From Micrasema longulum (lineage: Eukaryota > Arthropoda > Insecta > Trichoptera > Brachycentridae): DNA of 64,000 nt. The stretch is from assembly GCA_022494885.1 (NCBI GenBank), contig JAGVSM010004511.1, positions 151,543-215,542 of the forward strand. The letters are read 5' to 3'. This document shows, one piece after another, positions 41,681 through 52,014 of this stretch (the first letter of the stretch is position 1; every line of letters starts with the position of its first letter). Below the pieces are notes generated by a model. It worked only from the letters and a program-made list of their open reading frames with translations. It ran no database searches and had not been told where the DNA came from. Position numbers and translations under genes: made by a program.

Positions 41681-42222
41681 AGAGAGTTCACGTTTGAAGA
41701 TAACAATATGTCTCTAACTACAATCGTTGTTTACCGTACTTTTATTTAATAATATTCAAGTTTATATTTAATAATAAATTGTCGTAGTCACGACGTACTA
41801 AGTTAGGAATCTAATTTCAATGTGTCCTCCTGGAACCAATGTTTCCAAAAGATTACAATATTTGAGTTTGTCCAAACGTTTGTAGACAAAAGATTGGATT
41901 TCACCCCCTCGAAAGTCATAAAGATCAACAAATTACAAAAGGGATGGAGAATACCTTCAAGAAGGAAATATGGATGTCTAGGCATTTACAGGGCTTATGA
42001 CCTGTCATTGGCTGGTTTAAGTGGCCCCTTTACACACAGTGTAACATTCACCATTTTGCCTATGTTTGAACATCCATATTTCTTAAACTCTTCCATTTGT
42101 TGATTTTAGTCAAGTTAAAGAGCTGAAACCTTTATTGTTGTGAAGAGATTCATCTGACTGTAAATGCCTAGACTTCCATATTCCCTTCTTTAAGGTATTC
42201 TCCATCCCTGTTGTAATTTGTT
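41681..42222. repeat. Family P insertion in LINE-K, with inverted end
   Basis: From 41835 sense blocks run TTACAATATTTGAGTTTGTC, AAGATTGGATTTCACCCCC, GAAATATGGATGTCTAGGC, TGACCTGTCATTGGCTGG, GAACATCCATATTTC and AAGAGCTGAAACC. After GATTCATCTGACTG (about 42160) it flips to antisense (TAAATGCCTAGACTTCCATA, CTCCATCCCTGTTGTAATTT). The first 150 bp (41681-41835) are not matched elsewhere. Confidence 0.75.
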
Positions 42223-42345
42223 AATTTACAAAAGAGGTTTAGAATATTATCATTAGGAATAGAATATGATTTTTTAAATATCCCATATGAATACGATCCG
42301 TAAGGGTTACTAAATAAATTACAAATAAAAAAACTAAAAAAAAAT
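42223..42345 (+). mobile_element. LINE-K copy 3, 3' end
   Basis: Resumes TTTACAAAAGAGGTTTAG, then GATCCGTAAGGGTTACTAAA and an A-rich tail, as at 47405-47540. Confidence 0.7.
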
Positions 42346-42517
42346 AATATTAAAAATTAACCTTTTATTGGTCGAAAGCATGTTTAATACCGTCATCATA
42401 TGTTGAATCTTTGTATATCTGCTAAATTTCAATATCGTCCTAATGATTCTATTCTGAATCTTTTACGTGACATTGTGCTGAATTTCACTGCCTAGAACTT
42501 TTTGAATTCATTACTTT

Positions 42518-42650
42518 TCAGTTTCAGTGCTGCAAAGGAGAGTTTATTAAATAATTTAAAATGAGTATAACAGTTTGTTACCCATTAAGTTTAAAGACTT
42601 TTCGGTGAGGCACATTTTTTTTATGACAGCTTTATTTTAGATTAGTTTTT
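42518..42650 (+). repeat. Repeat family Q, copy 2
   Basis: TTTTCAGTTTCAGTGCTGC, GTTTGTTACCCATTAAG and AAAGACTTTTCGGTGAGG match 3118-3250. Here it is not joined to family P. Confidence 0.6.
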
Positions 42651-42661
42651 TTATATTGTAT

Positions 42662-42737
42662 AAATTTTACTATTTACAAATTTTACATTGTACAAATTTT
42701 ACTATGTACAAATTTTACTGCGCACACATTTTACTTT
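42662..42737. repeat. Tandem repeat, about 17-bp unit, four to five copies
   Basis: Units of the type AAATTTTACTATGTAC (variants TATTTAC, ATTGTAC, TGCGCAC) follow one another. Confidence 0.75.
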
Positions 42738-42829
42738 GATAGCGTCACTTGAACCACGTTCTGTACTTAATAACTAATAAGTTCCCCGATCAAAATAATT
42801 TAACTAGCAAATTTTCTCTGATCAAACGT

Positions 42830-43060
42830 GGAGACCGCGCTGTTCTTTCATCTTTCTCATCTGGCCTTGTAATTACGTCACAGTGGCGTCTTGCCATCCG
42901 TAAAATGATATCATAATTGCACATGGAAGGGTGATCTGGCCACGTGACTAGGGACCTAGGGCAGGGTAGGCTGGTGTGGGAAGGGGAGGAGGATGGGGGT
43001 GGTGTCCATTACATTATATTGTTTCACATAACCCCGGGGTGTGTGCCAATTGGTGTGTTA
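42830..43060. other. GC-richer unique block
   Basis: GATCAAACGTGGAGACCGCG, TTACGTCACAGTGGCG, GGCCACGTGACTAGGGACC and a G-rich run (GGGAAGGGGAGGAGGATGGG). No repeat partner and no convincing frame. Regulatory DNA is possible (CRE-like TTACGTCA, E-box CACGTG), but it is only a composition-based guess. Confidence 0.3.
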
Positions 43061-43224
43061 ATAACGCATATCATTTGGACGTTTCAAAGTTAATATTGAT
43101 ATCACAGTCAGAATGTTTATTTCTATGCAAGATTCAATTTCGAAAACGTTTTCTTGAACATAATAACAATCGGTGCGAAGGTCTTCACGGTCACTGTTAT
43201 CAATATGTTCCTTTTTTGGGTGAT

Positions 43225-43840
43225 ACCGTGTGTTAGATTTATTCCGACGTTTTGGCTATCATTGCAGGAGCCATTTTCAAGGTAAAGAAAGAGGGAGAAG
43301 AGTTCAACAATCGTTGCGAACATGGTTAAATCGCAAGCTGCAAAGAACAAGGAACAAGAAATTACCAGAATGTTACTGACAGGATAGCCAAAGTGCTGGA
43401 GAAACAAAATATTGTTACAACGTTTGGGACTGTGGAAAAAAAAAGAACCATTTATCAAACCCAAAAAATGAGCATCCCCTAGGAACGGAAGCTGTTTATA
43501 AACTAAGTTGCCAAGGATGTGATAAAGTGTACATAGGACAAAAAGGGCACACAGCAAAGAAAAGGATTGACGAACACAAAAAATGTGTAAACTACGGCAC
43601 CCTGACAAATTCGCAATAGCGGAACACTTCATAGACACCGGTCATTTTTTCGCCTTCGAATATTTTTTTTTACATAAACCCAGTAATTACAGTGTACGAA
43701 AAAAAAGACGCAATTGAAATACACAGACACCCAAATAATACAAACAAAGACGACGGGATAAAACTAAACTTAACATGGTTTTCAGCACTTAATAGGTGCC
43801 TGCTGCTGACTGCGACACGGTACAAATTACTAGTAAATAA
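43225..43840 (+). pseudogene. Penelope-like element, C-terminal GIY-YIG endonuclease remnant
   Basis: Encodes, over several frameshifts, RIAKVLEKQNIVTTFGTVEK, then EAVYKLSCQGCDKVYIGQK, then AKKRIDEHKKC, EHFIDTGH and, in the frame from 43692, KKDAIEIHRHPNNTNKDDG and LNLTWFSALNRCL. This is the linker plus GIY-YIG nuclease of Penelope-like retroelements: CxxC before VYIGQ, then an Arg helix and EH motif, then EAIEI. The start TTCCGACGTTTTGGCTATC matches the usual terminal sequence of such elements. Reverse transcriptase sequence is absent. Frameshift near 43597. Dead, but moderately well preserved. Confidence 0.85.
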
Positions 43841-44379
43841 GCACATATTTTTTTCTAAAGAGAACACACAGTTTACTTAAGGGCTGTTTTTATTTTAGAT
43901 GACATTTGACCATAATGAGTTTCGTGCTTCATATCGCAGGACATGTGGCGCTCGACGCGGCTGTTTTTGTTATTATTCATTTCTAGAACAAATTAGCCAG
44001 TTGAAATTTCAATAAAACCTATTACCAACTGAATTTATTGTTCTATTTATTATTAGTTATGTATTAAAGTAATGGATAATATAGCTACATAATAATATAT
44101 CCCGATGTTACACCGTTTGAGTTGGTTTCATGGATGAGAGTTGCTGTATCACACAAAATCACAGAAAAAAATGGCAACTTATAGTATATATATTTATTAT
44201 CTACCTACTATGTAGGTATAAAAAAATTGTATTTTTTATGACTTACCTGTAAATAAAATCACCGTTCGCCACTGCTATGATTGCTTCTTACATGAGATTT
44301 AACAATTAAATCCAAACTCTAATTTACGTGGTCAAAATTAGAAACTCTACCGTCCTCAATTTCACCTAAATCTCAAGAA

Positions 44380-44470
44380 TAACTTTGTTTCCTGCTGGGT
44401 GTTTTCAGACTGGAATAAGCTACCAAGCTTAGTTGTCTATTCCATTTCGATCAACCAGCTAAAAAACCGT
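44380..44470 (+). mobile_element. Possible LINE C-terminal scrap
   Basis: One frame reads SDWNKLPSLVVYSISINQLK, resembling the 'WN.LP......S...FK' block of CR1/jockey ORF2 ends. Too short for a firm family. Confidence 0.35.
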
Positions 44471-44558
44471 TAGAATGCTTTTAGGAGTAAGAACGCAGAC
44501 AAAAATCAGAACACGAGGTATAGGCCCATCAGCAAAAGCTGCCTCCCTGTAACATCTT

Positions 44559-44632
44559 TCTTGCCGAGAATCAAATCCTAGAACTCGAGCATGGTAAACA
44601 AATGCTTTACCCGCTACACTACGAAGCGTACA
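44559..44632 (-). mobile_element. tRNA-like SINE head, antisense, degenerate
   Basis: GAGAATCAAATCCTAGAACTC, ATGGTAAACAAATGCTTTAC and CCGCTACACTACGAAGCG parallel the antisense SINE-B head. Box B is diverged. Confidence 0.5.
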
Positions 44633-45039
44633 GGGGATATTTAAATATAAATGTAAATTGAACCTTTTCTTAATGTTTTCATAATGAGCGAAGCACACAA
44701 ACACGTGTTAGTTATAACAACAAGACGCCCTCCTTATTTTGAATAGAACTGTCAAAAGTGATGTCAACTCTCGTCACAAGATGGCGCTGTATCCTGGCGC
44801 CACTTGTTCAACCTAGTCTACTGTCAAACTGACAGATCAACACTTGAAAGATGGAACAATGATAAATAATTTGAATTTAAGATTTTACTGTCAATCAGAA
44901 TGACAGATAATTAAATAATCTTTTGTTTTAACAGGTGTGTGGTACCTATATGAGATGATTATTTGACCTAATTGATTAAGCGTTGCAGCGAGACTTTTTT
45001 GGAATGTTTATATTTTGTCATATCACTACACTGTTCAAA

Positions 45040-45607
45040 TCAATCACAAATAACTATTGACGTGATAACAATTTCTCACCATGGTTGTTTATCGTATTCA
45101 CGATCACAATGGAATATCCGTGAACACCTTATATTAAATGTCAGAATATTTACGTTTCGCGACGTATAATCCTGCTGCGCAATCACATATTTGAATTTCA
45201 CCGGTGTTAATATGGAAAATATTCCAAAACTGCTATTTTTATTTATTTATTCATTTATTATTTATCATACTATTTATTGCATTCAGCCGGCGGTTGGCAA
45301 GTCAAATGTCAAGAAAAGCAGTCACCATTGTAATTGTAATTTATTTTACTTTTTTGTATTAGATACTCCTTACTATTTTGCAAATGCAATATATTGTATA
45401 ATTTTTTATAGTAAACGCCGATTTTTCGCCAATGAACTGTATTTATTTACGAGGAAAATAAAAAACAAACCGACACGAGCGTCGACTTAGAGATTACACA
45501 CGCGTTGACTTATGACTGCGATAACTTAAGCATATTCATTATTATTCATTGTGATCGCTCAAATGCTTAACATGTTTTTCAGCACGTCGATAGTTATTTG
45601 TGATTGA
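45040..45607. mobile_element. MITE family X, copy 2, with 25-bp terminal inverted repeats
   Basis: The left end TCAATCACAAATAACTATTG continues ACGTG. The right end CACGTCGATAGTTATTTGTG continues ATTGA (45583-45607). They match 24 of 25 as inverted repeats. About 568 bp long. The plus-strand frame at 45191-45490 is AT-rich and lacks transposase motifs. Shares its left 290 bp with 20110-20430. The superfamily is not assigned because I see no clear target duplication. Confidence 0.7.
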
Positions 45608-45739
45608 ACTACTGGAGTAGATCTGACTACGTGCACCACAGAAAGTTAAATTAAAACTCTGTTGGTTTATACCATTGGCATTGACATATTAATACACATA
45701 GACATCCCCAGAGCCCTCAAAAATAAAAAACTAAAAATA

Positions 45740-46205
45740 TTTTTATTTATTTGACACTTTATATACATATATAATATAATATATACATATAAGGGCGGGC
45801 ATATTGCCTTAAGACAATTTCTTCCTACCTACCCAAACCGTTCAGTTTGAGAAAATTATAAATACATGGACATATTGAATCTTACAATTTTATACAAAAA
45901 TTAAAAGCAAAGATTAACAAAAATAAATATACATATAAAAATAAATAAAAAATAACACTTTACTATGAAGAGAGGAGAGGGGATGGGAAGGAAAGAAGAA
46001 GGATAAATGAACAATTTAAATATTTAGATATTGACATTTCAATCTTGACTTGAATTTTAATAAAGAAGGGGCGTCTCTAACATTAGTGGGTAGATTATTC
46101 CACAATCGAGCGGCTACTACTGTGAAGAGGAGGCAAGAAAATTAGAGCGATTACAGGGTATTAAAAGGGTTCTCTCGTTACTAGAACGAAGGGATAGTCC
46201 GTGTG
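45740..46205 (-). mobile_element. LINE-M copy, antisense
   Basis: Follows 24875-25212 closely (AAGGGCGGGCATATTGCC, CCCAAACCGTTCAGTTTGAG, GAAGGGGCGTCTCTAACAT) and continues further 5' through GTGGGTAGATTATTCCAC and GGGTTCTCTCGTTACTAGA. Confidence 0.85.
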
Positions 46206-46244
46206 AAGATAGTCAGTAAAACAAATTGTGTAATTTTTCCCTTT

Positions 46245-46300
46245 TTAATCCCTGGGAGATGAAATCCGTTTGGAGAAACTTAAAATATTGTTAAATAAAT
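46245..46300 (-). repeat. Family P fragment, antisense
   Basis: AATCCCTGGGAGATGAAATC and GGAGAAACTTAAAATATTG are the CTCCCTGGGGA to TTTGAGTTTGTCC region in antisense. Confidence 0.55.
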
Positions 46301-46312
46301 AAAATATTAATT

Positions 46313-46680
46313 CTATTCGTCGGTCGTTAATGTGTACACCGAGCGATTACAGTTGAAATAAATCACATGTCGCTCATTACGTTTGACCTTCCTACTTCCT
46401 ACGGGCGATGGATCCCTGTTAGCAGCTTCTCGACCTTCCTCGGTATCTGCTCGAGTTACATTCACTCCGTGGCTTGTGGCAGGGGTATCGGGTTCCCGTC
46501 CTGGCAGCGGGTTTTGTTTTCCCAGTGTCAAAGGAAGAATCCTTTCCGACGAATCGCACCTTTGTGGAGGCCAAATGAGAAACTCAACTTCAAACGACTA
46601 ATACATACATACTTAGAGATTAAACGTGGGTACGCGAAGTTTTTGTCTCGGTGATAGTGGAAAGTGAGATTGTGAGATCG
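46313..46680. other. GC-richer block with overlapping open frames on both strands
   Basis: Frames of 70-95 codons are open on plus (46367-46654, 46383-46601) and minus (46313-46531). The minus one is hydrophilic (KQNPLPGREPDTPATSHG). No motif, splice site or repeat partner was identified. Could be a piece of an unrepresented transposon or an exon; no function is assigned. Confidence 0.25.
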
Positions 46681-46829
46681 GGGAATAAAGTCAAAGCATG
46701 AACAAATCGAGCAATTAAACTGTTTTTTTTTTTTAAACAAATACTATAAAACACATTTTGTGAATGACACGTATAATTTTTTTTTAATATGGGGGTTGCT
46801 TTATTATTTACCTTGCTTATAATGTACAA

Positions 46830-47540
46830 GGTTTATACGGATATTGAACATGTTAAATACTTAGGACTAACAATAGACAGACAATTAACATGGACAATTC
46901 ATATCAATAATTTAATTAGCAAAGTGGCGACATTATCGAGTCTTTTTTTAAAAATCAAAAATTTTATTCCTAAAACGGAAAAAAATCTAATGTATGAAGC
47001 CTATGTAAAAACTAAAATATGTTATACGCAACTATTATGGGGAGCAGGATATCAAAATGACATAAACAGACTACAAATACAACAAAATAAAATATTAAAG
47101 TTAGCATATGACCTTCCCTATTTAACTGCAACTAGAGAACTTTTTAAACAAACTAAGCAATTAAATATAACTGAACTCTTTCAACTAGAATCATTAAAAT
47201 TTATCCATAAATTAGCCACTAATGTAATTGTAGACGAAGAACTAAAACTAGTAAAAAATTGTAGTCAACATGGACATAATACGAGAATATCAGACAAATA
47301 CCATATACAACTTTCTAAAACAAGACAAGGACAATCAAGACTAATGAACCAGGGACTGAAATTATACAATAAACTACCAGACAAAACTAAACAAAAGACT
47401 CAGACAAACTTTACAAAATATGTAAAAAATATTATTTTGAACAACAGAGTATAAATGAAAAATGTATATATTATTTTATGTAAAATGAATGTTATAATCC
47501 GTAAGGGTTTATAAATAAATTTTCAAATAAAAAAAATATA
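46830..47540 (+). pseudogene. LINE-K reverse-transcriptase C-terminus (longest copy)
   Basis: About 210 codons are open: TDIEHVKYLGLTIDRQLTW (the YLG block after the RT palm), then AYVKTKICYTQLLWGAGY, IQQNKILKLAYDLPY, LYNKLPDKTKQ and a stop at about 47452. This matches the conserved post-RT order of CR1/jockey-like LINEs ('YLG..ID..L.W..HI..L..K', 'L.YG...WG', 'LQ.QNK..K', 'YN.LP'). The 3' UTR ends ATCCGTAAGGGTTTATAAAT and an A-rich tail. The open frame extends upstream to 46789 only by chance. The RT palm is missing; 5' truncated. Confidence 0.85.
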
Positions 47541-47691
47541 TATAAAAAGGTGGATTTTTCTGCTATTAAATTTCTTTAAATTTATCTAAATTGTTGGGAT
47601 CAGGAGGGATATACTTATGTGGACCAATCGGGAAGTTCTCAGCATTTGCTCATGTGGAGAGGAAACCACTTAAAACTCTTCAGGAGAAGCT

Positions 47692-47760
47692 GACTAGAGT
47701 GTGGTTTCCTAGGAAAACGGTGTTATCAACACCATTTCCCCAGGAAACCATTCTCTAGTC
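47692..47760. repeat. 33-bp-stem hairpin with 3-nt loop
   Basis: GACTAGAGTGTGGTTTCCTA and GGAAAACGGTGTT (47692-47724) pair with 47728-47760 across ATC, 28 of 33 positions matching. A further short inverted pair (ACGGCCGTTAAGATACGGCC) is just downstream. It sits between two LINE pieces and has no second copy here. Confidence 0.7.
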
Positions 47761-47864
47761 GACGTTACGACGGCTGTCCACCGCATCATCGTTCACTACG
47801 GCCGTTAAGATACGGCCACCGCTGTCCTAGGAAACCCTAGCTTAAGAGAGCTCTTCCAACCTCT

Positions 47865-47948
47865 ATCACAACACGGACAATATCTTCGTTCTAGTAACGA
47901 GAGAACCCTTTTAATACCCTTTTATCGCTCTAATTTTCTTGCCTCGTA
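47865..47948 (+). mobile_element. LINE-M fragment, sense
   Basis: AGAGCTCTTCCAACCTCTAT, CTAGTAACGAGAGAACCC and TATCGCTCTAATTTTCTTGC match the upstream coding part seen in antisense at 27400-27500. Confidence 0.7.
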
Positions 47949-47949
47949 T

Positions 47950-49345
47950 ACCTATATACCAGGGGCGAATCGTCAAAGTAAGCGATTATGCACAGCTTAC
48001 CATTATATTTGACTTTAAATAATAATAAATTATAGTAACCATGTTTATGGGAAAAAAAAATTAAGTAATTGTCATTTATTATAAATCACCTTTTATATCT
48101 TTCTACAAAAAAATATATATGAAGCGCGCCCAGCGCCAGCGCCCAGCCCATTCTTACAGAACGATGAAACTAGCCGATTACCTCAGCTTATTCTTCCATA
48201 CAAAAAAGTACACTGTATTTTTCGTCTTTAACCCAAGTCGGCTTTTTTAGTACTAAAACAAACTTGCAGATTACAAATATTATTAGAAGATTCTCTATTT
48301 GGAAACTAGTATTTCGAACATTATTTCCGAAGGACTATTTTTCTTTGATAAGATACCGTTGACATATTATGTATCACATAGGACAGGTGGCGTTCGCAGT
48401 GGCCGTTTTAGGCATTATTCATTTTAAAAGAAATCGGCCAGTCCTCAAGTCTTGACAGTACTGTCCACAGACCACAGATATCTGTATTGACAGATCATAA
48501 TGGAAATACCTGCGGAATGTCATTGTGGTATTTGTTAATAAACTTTTGTGCAAGTATGGTATTAAAATAGTGTAGAATAAAACTACGTTTATCGCGTGGT
48601 TAATAATAATTGTTGTTTGAGTTGATTTTCCCAGAATTACAAAAAAATAGTCATTTATAATTACATTACCCACGTGTTATGTAAGTACTTATATGTAGTA
48701 TAAATTAATGAACATTTTTTATAGATTACCCATAAAATAAAGCACGGCTCGCCACTGCTATATACATACCCTCAATTTCAAATCAGAATATATAATATGT
48801 AACGTTAGAATTTAAGTTTACCTTCAACTGATATCTCACAAATCTCAAATCTCATATTATTGTTATTAATATTAGACTTACGGTGTGACAAGGATTACTA
48901 TTATTATTTTTTTTGCTTCGTGTTATTTCGAAACCGTGAAAAAAACGTGTTAGAATGGAATTGTACCTGATTCAAAGAACCTATTCTTTAGATTCACTTC
49001 GTTATAAATACGACTTTGTTTTTTGTTAATCCGAGTTAATTTCAATGAGTTGTATTACCAATTGTTCATAATTGTCACCGATCAGAACCGACCCCGAAGC
49101 CCCGGCAGCATATCATATTCGCAAAATCCGCGCACAAAAGAGCAGTGCCCTTTTCAGGGGCTTAAAACAAAAGCCCGGGCCCCACTTTTGTAATGTGTGC
49201 CCTTTTGAGACCATTGTGGGCCATTATGCGTAGGATCACTGATTGTTTAAATAGAGGCAATTATGCGAGACGGCGAATTTGACAAGTCTGGGATTGAGAA
49301 GTTTTTGAAATAATATTAATTAAGTATGATTATTATTATTATTGT
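47950..49345. other. No gene recognised
   Basis: AT-rich. 47955-48020 (GGGGCGAATCGTCAAAGTAAG, GCGATTATGCACAGCT) resembles 5858-5895 (GGGGCGCGAATCGTCCATAT, GCGATTATGCGCAGCT), so a short unclassified repeat is shared. 49080-49210 has C/G-richer text without a frame. Confidence 0.35.
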
Positions 49346-49349
49346 TTTA

Positions 49350-49435
49350 CAACAGAGATGACGAATATTAAGAGAAGGACAATGGGAGTCTATGCATTTA
49401 CAGGACTTTTGATCAGTCATTGACTGGTTACTTAC
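49350..49435 (+). repeat. Family P repeat, sense piece
   Basis: ACAACAGAGATGACGAATAT, GGAGTCTATGCATTTACAG and GATCAGTCATTGACTGG. It breaks off at CTTACTTACTTA, probably the tail of an antisense retroposon (49436-49690). Confidence 0.65.
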
Positions 49436-50213
49436 TTACTTATCGGGTCCGGACTTCAGACCTTGCCACGCCAGTGTGCCGCGACAGATATCGCCATGTC
49501 TGTGGCCAGCCTCAAATCATTCTCAGCTCAAGTTAACTGCATTTGTGGACACCGCTGCAAACGAGGATCATCCTGCATCTCTCTTCAATCGCAGTTCATG
49601 TCATCTCGCTCCAGAAAACCCTACCTCTGTTGATTGTATTTGCACCTAGATACTAGCCTTGGTCTATTGAGAGCTTTCCACGTAGGGAAATCCAAACTTG
49701 AGGCATTACCCAGAGCGTATCACCGAGTTCCTCTCTTCACAGATCCTCTCTGCGTTTTTCTGCAGAGGTCTCCGAGCCAGTTGTTACTTTAAAAAAACTC
49801 CTAAATCCCAGTCTCAGGGGAGCCATTCGATGGTCGTAAAGAGGGTTTCTAGGGTCATGGATCTGTTTGTATCTCTCTGTGTCCGCTGCTACATTTCTCG
49901 CGATGTCGGGTGGAGCGATTACTATTATGGGATAAAGTTTGTGCACCGGTGTGAGCTTAAGGCAGCCGGACTGATGTGCTGACTTCTGTCAAATCGGAAA
50001 AGCGAACTCTGCTGAGGAGACTCACAAACCTAAGGGAGAAGTGCGGATTGCTTGTGGAGATGCTCCCCAAGATGAGCCGGTGAGCTTTCGTAATATATTA
50101 TTCCTGGCGGAGACTTTCTGTTTAGTATTGGTGCAATGCCGCTTATAGGACAGCGTCCTATTCAGAGTTACACCGAGATATTTAGGTGTGTGGCAGAGGT
50201 CGGTTCTCTCCAA
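49436..50213 (-). pseudogene. Jockey-like LINE reverse-transcriptase remnant, antisense
   Basis: The minus strand from 50213 reads PKYLGVTLNRTLSYKRHCTN, VSARNNILRKLTGSSWGASP and ASPQAIRTSPLGL. After a deletion, 49946 downward reads KLYPIIVIAPPDIARNVAAD and HDPRNPLYDH. These are the standard post-RT blocks of arthropod jockey elements ('KYLGV.LDRTL', 'NN.LRKL.G..WG', 'LAGI.PP..RR'). Frames are interrupted. The minus-strand 3' part (49690-49436) ends TAAGTAAGTAAG. Confidence 0.8.
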
Positions 50214-50389
50214 TTGGCTGGTTTGACCTTCATATTGCAGAACGAAAATAAATATTTTTACACATTCGATTAATTAAGTGGTAAAACAGTTAGTTCATGA
50301 GAAAAAATGAGATTGTATGCTCCCCATTGGATACATTTCCAAGAAAATGGTTATATATACTTTACCCACTGACCACTCACCACTCACCA

Positions 50390-50507
50390 CTCTTTCATCT
50401 GTTGTTTTTTTGTGAAGTTAAAGAGCTGAAACTTTTATTGATGCGTGTGAGATTAACATGACTAAATTATTTTCTTCTCTTAAATGTTCTTCATCTCTGT
50501 TGTAATA
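50390..50507. repeat. Family P fragment with inverted end
   Basis: Sense TCTTTCATCTGTTG and AAGTTAAAGAGCTGAAAC, then antisense TTCTCTTAAATGTTCTTCAT, CTCTGTTGTAATA. The Tigger-like MITE begins directly afterwards. Confidence 0.65.
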
Positions 50508-50948
50508 CAGGTAACCCCCGTTGATCGCGGAGGATACTTTCTGGACATGGCCGCAACATGCGAAATTTCATGATTAACGGGGAATTTTTTACGGAACTCT
50601 TTCGAATATTTTTCCGCAGATTTTAATTTGGATTTTAATCAAACCAACTATTGCTCGCTTTAAAAAAAAATTCTCCTCCCCTTTTTTTAATTGATCGCAC
50701 TGTAGACTCGGGCAATTTAAAATCCCTACCTACAACTGTAGTTTTACCACCATTTTCAATCATGTCGATTATGTTTTGTTTCTTTTAGTCACAATAGATA
50801 TTCGCAGGTTGCAGTGACGTCAGGAGCTTGCATAGCACTGACCCTCACCTCTAAGAATAAGAAGAATAAAAACGTCACTACATTGCGAAAAATATCGCGT
50901 TATAACGAATCCGCACTCGCTGAGGTCGCGATCAACGGGGGTTACCTG
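50508..50948. mobile_element. Tigger/pogo-like MITE with 22-bp inverted ends
   Basis: Left end CAGGTAACCCCCGTTGATCG, right end CGATCAACGGGGGTTACCTG: a perfect inverted match over about 22 bp. CAGG-type termini preceded by TA suggest the Tc1-mariner/pogo superfamily. 441 bp, no transposase frame. The LINE-N 3' end (50811-50870) lies within it. Confidence 0.8.
50811..50870 (+). mobile_element. LINE-N 3' end inside the MITE
   Basis: GCAGTGACGTCAGGAGCTTG, CATAGCACTGACCCTCACC and TCTAAGAATAAGAAGAATAA match 25499-25560. Either a nested insertion or a shared segment captured by the MITE. Confidence 0.75.
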
Positions 50949-51059
50949 CACATTAATCCAAATAACTCCCCGTTCGATGGTAAGGGGGTCAAAACCAGTC
51001 CTTCTCTACAAAAAGTAGTGATTTTTGGGTTCTTTTTCTATGTCAAACCAATAACTGGA

Positions 51060-51430
51060 TGTATTTTTATTCACCGTGGACAATTTAGATGGTTTACGCC
51101 GCATTTATAATCATTTAGACCATGTAATGACAAGTCTATGTTCCCTACACGAAAATCATCCGTCATCCACCTGCAAATCATATCTCTCGATCCCGAAGGG
51201 GTTGTACTATTATAATGAGCTAGGGCTGTTTCGCGGTGATGACGATGGTGATAATACCGAGGGTAGCGGTCACAATTGGGATGAAATGACTCGGAAGTCC
51301 TGTTCCTCACTTCATACACATAGAGAGAACTGTTTCGCCTCAATCAACCCGCCAAAACTACCCCTTTCCGGGTCCGGTCTATTTCAGAGAACATTAGTGT
51401 TTTTATGCATCGTTACATGCAAATTATAGA
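51060..51430. other. Uncharacterised open frames
   Basis: A plus frame of 117 codons (51076-51429, starting MDNLDGLRRIYNHLDHV) overlaps a 90-codon minus frame. No motif, membrane segment or signal peptide stands out and no splice sites were recognised. Slightly GC-richer than flanks. Could be chance. Confidence 0.2.
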
Positions 51431-51659
51431 CGAATAATGTAGTATCTACATGTTTTATTTATGCCATTTACGTTAATATATTGGGTAATACAATATTTGC
51501 GCTCAGCCAGCGTACCGGCTGGGCGTGAAATATAGCTACTCTCTCCAATCGTAGCTTAAATTTTAAAAATAAGTTGCTAACTGTTAAACAAAAATTATGT
51601 TAGTATTTATAAGTGGTCAATGTGTAGACAATAAGTGAAAAAATAACACTATTCAACAA

Positions 51660-52012
51660 TAATTTGAGCATGTCCAAATTTCATAGATTTCCTCCCTGGG
51701 GAGTTATTCAGATTTAAATTTGTTGCAACAGAGATGAAAAACATTTTTGAGAAGATAATATGGAAGTCTTAGCATTTACAGAGCTTCTGAACTGTCATTG
51801 GCTGGTTTAAGTGGCTCTTTATAAACTGTGAAACATTCACAATTCTGCCTATGTTTAAACATCCACATTTCCTTAACTCTTCCATCTGTTGACTTTTGTG
51901 GAGTGGCCACTTAAACCAGCCAATGACAGGTCAGAAGCCCTGTAAATGTCTAGACTTCCATGTTATCTTCTCAAAAATGTTTTCCTTCTCTGTTGCAACA
52001 AATTTAGATAAT
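51660..52012. repeat. Family P large palindrome
   Basis: Sense arm: GCATGTCCAAATTTCATAG, CTCCCTGGGGAGTTATTC, TGCAACAGAGATGAAAAAC, GTCATTGGCTGGTTTAAGTG, CATCTGTTGACTTTTGTGG. Antisense arm from about 51902: GTGGCCACTTAAACCAGCC, AATGACAGGTCAGAAGCCC, CTTCCATGTTATCTTCTC, CTCTGTTGCAACAAATTT. The loop retains the CTTAACTCTTCC segment once. Confidence 0.85.
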
Positions 52013-52014
52013 TA

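Noticed and set aside
43123..43638. 171-codon minus-strand frame
   Set aside because: It is the antisense shadow of the Penelope-like GIY-YIG remnant on the plus strand.
51076..51429. Host exon coding 117 residues
   Set aside because: No motif, no splice signals and an equally open minus frame; listed only as an uncharacterised open frame.
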